Shown: piece after piece, positions 60,669 to 64,000 of the stretch | Numbering within the stretch: position 1 is the first letter of the stretch | Layout: each line of letters begins with the position of its first letter | DNA from: Ammonifex thiophilus | Lineage (GTDB): Bacteria; Bacillota; Desulfotomaculia; Desulfotomaculales; Ammonificaceae | Length of the DNA stretch: 64,000 nucleotides | Assembly (NCBI RefSeq): GCF_003368535.1 | Contig: NZ_QSLN01000004.1 | Span: 1-64,000 of the forward strand | Direction: 5' to 3' | Notes under the pieces: model-generated | Told to the model about the DNA's origin: nothing | Databases searched by the model: none | Seen by the model: the letters and a program-made list of their open reading frames with translations, nothing else | Program-made: the position numbers and the translations under genes

Positions 60669-61988
60669 TTAAAGCAAACTCCGGCGCGGAGGCTTGCCCA
60701 CCAGGCGGCGGGCCGACTCACGGCAGCGCGCCATTATCTCCCCCAGATCCAGGGTGATGAGCCTCCCCCCTTCCACCACAATGCGGCCGTCCACAATGAC
60801 CGTGTCCACGTCGGAAGCCCGGGCAGCATACACTAGATGAGAAATGGGGTCGTGCGGGGGCTGGAGGTGCGCCCGCGCCAGGTCCACCAGCACGATGTCG
60901 GCCCGTTTACCCACTTCCAAAGTGCCAATCTGATCAGCCAGCCCTAAAGCTTTAGCCCCGCCCAGGGTGGCCATCTCCAGCGCCTGGTAGGCGGGCAAGG
61001 CTTCGGGATCTTTGCAGCTCACCTTGGCCAGTAAAGCCGCCGTTCGCATCTCCTCCCACATGTCCAGGTTGTTGTTGCTGGCCGCGCCGTCGGTTCCTAG
61101 GGCCACCGTCACCCCGGCCGCCAGAAGCTCGGTCACGGGAGCAATACCGCTGGCCAGCTTCATGTTGCTCTCCGGATTGTGCACTACCGCTGCCTTATAC
61201 CGCGCCAAAATCTCCATGTCCTCACGGGAGAGGTGTACGCCGTGGGCGGCCAAGACGGGAACCCGGAAGACTCCGGCTTTCTCCAGCATCTCTACCGGCG
61301 AGCAGCCGTACTGCCGCCGGATTTCCTCTACTTCATGAGCAGTTTCGGAAACGTGGATGTGAATGCCCACCCGAAGCTTTTCAGCAAGCCCAACTACTTC
61401 CTCCAGGTAAGCAGGAGGGCAGGTGTAAGGGGCGTGGGGTCCCAGCATACAGGTAACGCGCCCTCCTGCCCCGCCGTGCCAGCGCCGGACGAATTCTTCG
61501 CTTTCTTTAAGGGCTTTATCCGCGCCGGGCAGGGTACCGATGAGCCCCCGGGCTAAGGAGGCCCGCATGCCACTTTTATCCACGGCTTCCGCCACTTCGT
61601 CCATAAAGAAGTACATGTCGGCAAAGGTGGTAGTCCCGCCCAGCAGCATCTCGGCGCAGGCCAGGAGGGTACCCCAGTAAACGTCCTCCCCCCTAAGCTT
61701 GGCTTCCAGAGGCCAGATGGCTTCTTCCAGCCAGCGTTTGAGCGGCAGGTCGTCGGCGTAGCCCCGGAAGAGGGTCATGGCGGCGTGAGTATGGGCGTTT
61801 ACTAGACCCGGAAGGGCCACGAAATTCGGCCCGCGTAGAACCCGGTTAGGCCGAAAATCTGAAGGTGCTTCTTCGGCCGGCCCCACGTAAGCGATTCGTC
61901 CGTCCTCCACCGCTATCGCTCCGTTCTTTATGATCTCTTCCGGGCCAGTCATGGGGATAACCGTGACCTCTTTAATCAGCAGCCGCAT
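60669..61988 (-). CDS. mtaD: 5-methylthioadenosine/S-adenosylhomocysteine deaminase
   Basis: This amidohydrolase of 439 residues has metal ligands in LPGLVNAHTHAAMTLFRGYADDLPL, a His in HIHVSETAHEVEE and Asp in ALGTDGAASNNNLDMWEEMR. All are typical of the MTA/SAH deaminase (SsnA/MtaD) group, with the ADDLPL loop as the clearest mark. It deaminates MTA and SAH to the inosine forms. It follows the class II aldolase gene by three bases in an operon with ahcY and mtnA, which gives strong context. Confidence 0.92.
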   Translation of the reverse strand: MRLLIKEVTVIPMTGPEEIIKNGAIAVEDGRIAYVGPAEEAPSDFRPNRVLRGPNFVALPGLVNAHTHAAMTLFRGYADDLPLKRWLEEAIWPLEAKLRGEDVYWGTLLACAEMLLGGTTTFADMYFFMDEVAEAVDKSGMRASLARGLIGTLPGADKALKESEEFVRRWHGGAGGRVTCMLGPHAPYTCPPAYLEEVVGLAEKLRVGIHIHVSETAHEVEEIRRQYGCSPVEMLEKAGVFRVPVLAAHGVHLSREDMEILARYKAAVVHNPESNMKLASGIAPVTELLAAGVTVALGTDGAASNNNLDMWEEMRTAALLAKVSCKDPEALPAYQALEMATLGGAKALGLADQIGTLEVGKRADIVLVDLARAHLQPPHDPISHLVYAARASDVDTVIVDGRIVVEGGRLITLDLGEIMARCRESARRLVGKPPRRSLL

Positions 61989-61991
61989 CCT

Positions 61992-62645
61992 TTATCCCCC
62001 CGCACCTTTCTGTCCGTAGTTACGAAGGAAATTTTCCCGCAAAGAGCGCACTTCCTCCTCAGAAAGCAGGACCGGACCGCCCAGAAGGCGTGCCCAGAGA
62101 TAAATCTGGGCGCTTTTCTCCACCACCTGACAGGTAAGCAGGGCTTCCTCTACTGTCTTCCCCACCCCCACCAGGCCGTGGTTGGCCAGAAGAACCGCCT
62201 TCCCCTCCCCTAAAGTGGCGATGGCTGCCCGTGCCAGCTCCTCCGTACCCGGCGGAGCATAGGCGGCCACCGGCACTTCGCCGCCTATGAGCTGCGCCTG
62301 CTCCTCGGTGAAGGGGGGAAGAGGGTGGCGGCAGGCGGCTAAAGTCATGCTCCCTACGCTATGGGTGTGCACAATCCCGCCCACGTCGGAGCGCTTCCGG
62401 TAGATGGCCAGGTGCAAGGGCAGCTCGGTTGAGGGGCGCCATTTTCCTTCCACCGTTTTCCCTTCCAGATCCACTACCACGATGTCCTCCGGCGCCAAGG
62501 CCGAATACGGGAGGCCGCTAGGAGTTATGGCTACCAAGTCTCCTTCGCGGGCCGAGACATTGCCCCAGGTCCCCAGGACCAGTCCGGAGGCCGCCAGTTC
62601 CTTTCCCACCTGCACCACCGCCACGCGCAGCCCTTCCAGCAGCAT
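61992..62645 (-). CDS. Class II aldolase, probably for methylthioribulose 1-phosphate
   Basis: This 217-residue protein is of the L-fuculose-1-phosphate aldolase/AraD family. TWGNVSAREGDLVAITPSGLPY binds phosphate. The zinc His residues are in GGIVHTHSVGSM and LANHGLVGVG, and the catalytic acid is Glu in TELPLHLAIYR. Lying between ahcY and mtaD, with mtnA upstream, it best fits the Ald2-type aldolase of the DHAP shunt, which splits 5-methylthioribulose 1-phosphate (or the 5-deoxy analogue) into DHAP and an aldehyde. The fold call is firm; the substrate is inference. Confidence 0.85.
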   Translation of the reverse strand: MLLEGLRVAVVQVGKELAASGLVLGTWGNVSAREGDLVAITPSGLPYSALAPEDIVVVDLEGKTVEGKWRPSTELPLHLAIYRKRSDVGGIVHTHSVGSMTLAACRHPLPPFTEEQAQLIGGEVPVAAYAPPGTEELARAAIATLGEGKAVLLANHGLVGVGKTVEEALLTCQVVEKSAQIYLWARLLGGPVLLSEEEVRSLRENFLRNYGQKGAGG

Positions 62646-63895
62646 TACTCCCCCTCCCAGGAGGCGAGGTAAGCTTCCTGCTCCGGTGTGAGGCGATCGA
62701 TCTCGATACCCCAGGCGGCCAAACGGAGCTCTGCCACCTGCCGGTCTATTTCCGGCGGCACCGGGTGGACGCGGGGAGGGAGCTCCTTCCCCCGCTCTAA
62801 GACGTAACGAGCCGCCAGAGCCTGCAAGGAGAAAGAAAGGTCCATTATTTCTGCCGGATGCCCGTCCCCCGCCGCCAGGTTCACCAGCCTCCCTTGCCCC
62901 AGGAGATAAAGCCGGCGCCCGTCTTCCAGGTAGTAGGCGGTGATATTTTCTCTCACCTCTTCCTGACGCACGGAGAGCTGGGCCAGGTCTTTGAGGGAAA
63001 TTTCCACGTTGAAGTGGCCGGCGTTGGCCAGCAGGGCCCCGTCCTTCATCTGCCGAAAGTGCTCCGCCCGCAGGACGTCCCGGCAGCCGGTAGTGGTGAT
63101 GAAGATATCTCCCTTGGCGGCGGCCTCCAGGGAAGGCATAACCTCAAAACCGTCCATAACCGCCTCCACCGCCTTGATGGGGTCGACCTCGCAGACGATA
63201 ACCCTGGCTCCCAAACCCCGCGCCCGGAGGCTCACCCCTTTGCCGCACCAACCATAGCCGCAAACCACCACCGTCTTACCCGCCACCACCAAGTTGGTGG
63301 TGCGCATGATGGCCGCCCAGACCGACTCCCCGGTCCCATAACGGTTATCGAAAAGGTACTTCATCTGGGCGTTGTTCACCGCCACCATGGGGAAAAGGAG
63401 CTTGCCCTCTCTCTCCAGGGCCTTAAGACGCAGGATCCCGGTGGTGGTCTCCTCGCACCCCCCGATAACCCCCTCCGCCACGCCCCGGAGTTCGGTGTGC
63501 AGAAGGTGGACCAGATCCCCGCCGTCGTCGATGACCAAATGAGGGCGGGTTTCCAAAGTCAGGCGCAAGTGCTCCCGGTATTCCTCTGGCGTGGGATTGT
63601 ACCAGGCGAAGACCCGCACTCCCGAAGCCACCAGGGCGGCCGCGATGTCGTCTCGGGTGGAGAGGGGATTGGAGCCGGTGGCCACCACCTCGGCCCCCGC
63701 CGCCTTAAGGGTCAGGGCCAGGTTGGCCGTCTTGGCCTCCAGGTGAATGCACAAGGCCACCCTCACCCCGGCGAAAGGGCGCGTTTTCTCCATTTCCTGG
63801 CGGATGGCCGCCAGTACGGGCATGTGCGCCGCCACCCAGGCTATCTTTTTCTCCCCCGCCGGGCTCAAGTTCGGATCGCGGATAAGACTCTGCAA
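62645..63895 (-). CDS. ahcY: Adenosylhomocysteinase
   Basis: This enzyme splits S-adenosylhomocysteine to adenosine and homocysteine with bound NAD. The NAD motif is VVCGYGWCGKGVSLRARGLGARV. Substrate residues are in HLEAKTANLALTL and DDGGDLVHLLH. It has 416 residues and lacks the 40-residue insert of many bacterial forms, as in thermophile and archaeal enzymes. It starts at a TTG (63893-63895) after AAGGTGATTGAG, because the frame is closed just upstream. Its stop overlaps the aldolase ATG. Confidence 0.95.
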   Translation of the reverse strand: MQSLIRDPNLSPAGEKKIAWVAAHMPVLAAIRQEMEKTRPFAGVRVALCIHLEAKTANLALTLKAAGAEVVATGSNPLSTRDDIAAALVASGVRVFAWYNPTPEEYREHLRLTLETRPHLVIDDGGDLVHLLHTELRGVAEGVIGGCEETTTGILRLKALEREGKLLFPMVAVNNAQMKYLFDNRYGTGESVWAAIMRTTNLVVAGKTVVVCGYGWCGKGVSLRARGLGARVIVCEVDPIKAVEAVMDGFEVMPSLEAAAKGDIFITTTGCRDVLRAEHFRQMKDGALLANAGHFNVEISLKDLAQLSVRQEEVRENITAYYLEDGRRLYLLGQGRLVNLAAGDGHPAEIMDLSFSLQALAARYVLERGKELPPRVHPVPPEIDRQVAELRLAAWGIEIDRLTPEQEAYLASWEGE

Positions 63896-63902
63896 GACTC
63901 AA

Positions 63903-64000
63903 TCACCTTCTTCTTTACGCTGGTGTTGGGCAAAGAGGCGGAGATTTTCCCCTAAGGGAGGATAGACTACCCCTCTTTCCGTAATGATGGCCGTAATAAG
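63903..64000 (-). CDS. mtnA: C-terminal end of methylthioribose-1-phosphate isomerase (partial)
   Basis: The minus-strand frame entering the window edge reads LITAIITERGVVYPP and ends at a TGA at 63903-63905. This is the conserved C-terminal block of MtnA, which usually reads PAELITAIITEKGI.RPP. MtnA converts 5-methylthioribose 1-phosphate to 5-methylthioribulose 1-phosphate. Its stop is seven bases before the ahcY TTG, so it heads or precedes this operon. Only about 32 residues are visible. Confidence 0.75.

Noticed and set aside
62858-63955. A 365-codon plus-strand frame opposite ahcY
   Set aside because: Antisense to a well-conserved gene; low-complexity His/Gly/Gln-rich composition and no family match.
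1-64000. Searched by eye for tRNA and rRNA genes
   Set aside because: No cloverleaf or rRNA-like stretch was found.

Overview
The window looks like the chromosome of a thermophilic, anaerobic, moderately GC-rich Firmicute of the Moorella/Ammonifex/Desulfotomaculum type. The signs are strong GGAGG-type ribosome sites, frequent GTG and TTG starts, SepF-based division genes, a tungsten/molybdenum aldehyde:ferredoxin oxidoreductase with its cofactor genes, a DsrE-like protein, and large type I-B and III-D CRISPR systems. The genus assignment is inference; no rRNA or tRNA gene was seen.

Layout. (1) Bases 1-2146 are a decayed patch: a truncated TnpB, a broken azlC with intact azlD, and a DUF433/DUF5615 toxin-antitoxin relic. 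(2) 2147-5423 is a MacA/MacB-type ABC export operon on the minus strand. (3) 5668-10333 is a plus-strand block: polA, mutM, coaE and a lytic transglycosylase. (4) 10276-19916 is one long minus-strand run: pgeF, phoP, phoR, pstB, phoU, yggS, sepF, proC, yggT, DUF167 and ileS. (5) 20070-27684 holds a histone-deacetylase-fold enzyme, AOR with MoaD-like and MoeB-like partners, an oxoprolinase-family protein coupled to a gamma-glutamylcyclotransferase-like protein, an unknown 269-residue protein and a DsrE-family protein. (6) 27893-33437 holds a probable 45-residue small protein, a TetR-controlled HlyD/ABC-2 efflux operon, bioY behind a BirA-like operator, a DUF1284 protein and a Clp1-like polynucleotide kinase.

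(7) 33434-54415 is the defence island, entirely on the minus strand. From right to left: a WYL regulator (54476-55468), the I-B operon cas6-cas8b-cas7-cas5-cas3-cas4, a leader, an array of 42 intact 30-base repeats plus one degenerate terminal repeat, and then a III-D operon. The III-D operon holds a Card1/Can2-type CARF nuclease, a CARF-HEPN protein, cas10, four Cas7-like proteins, csx10, a cas11-like gene, csx19 and an unknown 100-residue protein. The III-D operon starts 20 bases after the last repeat and has no cas6, so it probably depends on the I-B Cas6 and on transcription through the array. Neither system has cas1 or cas2 in the window. Two III-D genes are interrupted: cas10 by a one-base slip in a run of eight T, and the CARF nuclease by one in-frame TAA between its sensor and nuclease domains.

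(8) 55619-64000 holds an MNT/HEPN toxin-antitoxin relic, an intact TnpB-only element, a polysaccharide-deacetylase-like secreted protein, a frameshifted rlmI-like gene, and an operon mtnA(partial)-ahcY-class II aldolase-mtaD. That operon should recycle S-adenosylhomocysteine and dispose of methylthioadenosine by an oxygen-independent route.

The number of single-base lesions (azlC, DUF5615, cas10, MNT/HEPN, rlmI, CARF nuclease) means that real decay, recoding and assembly error must be separated by checking reads.
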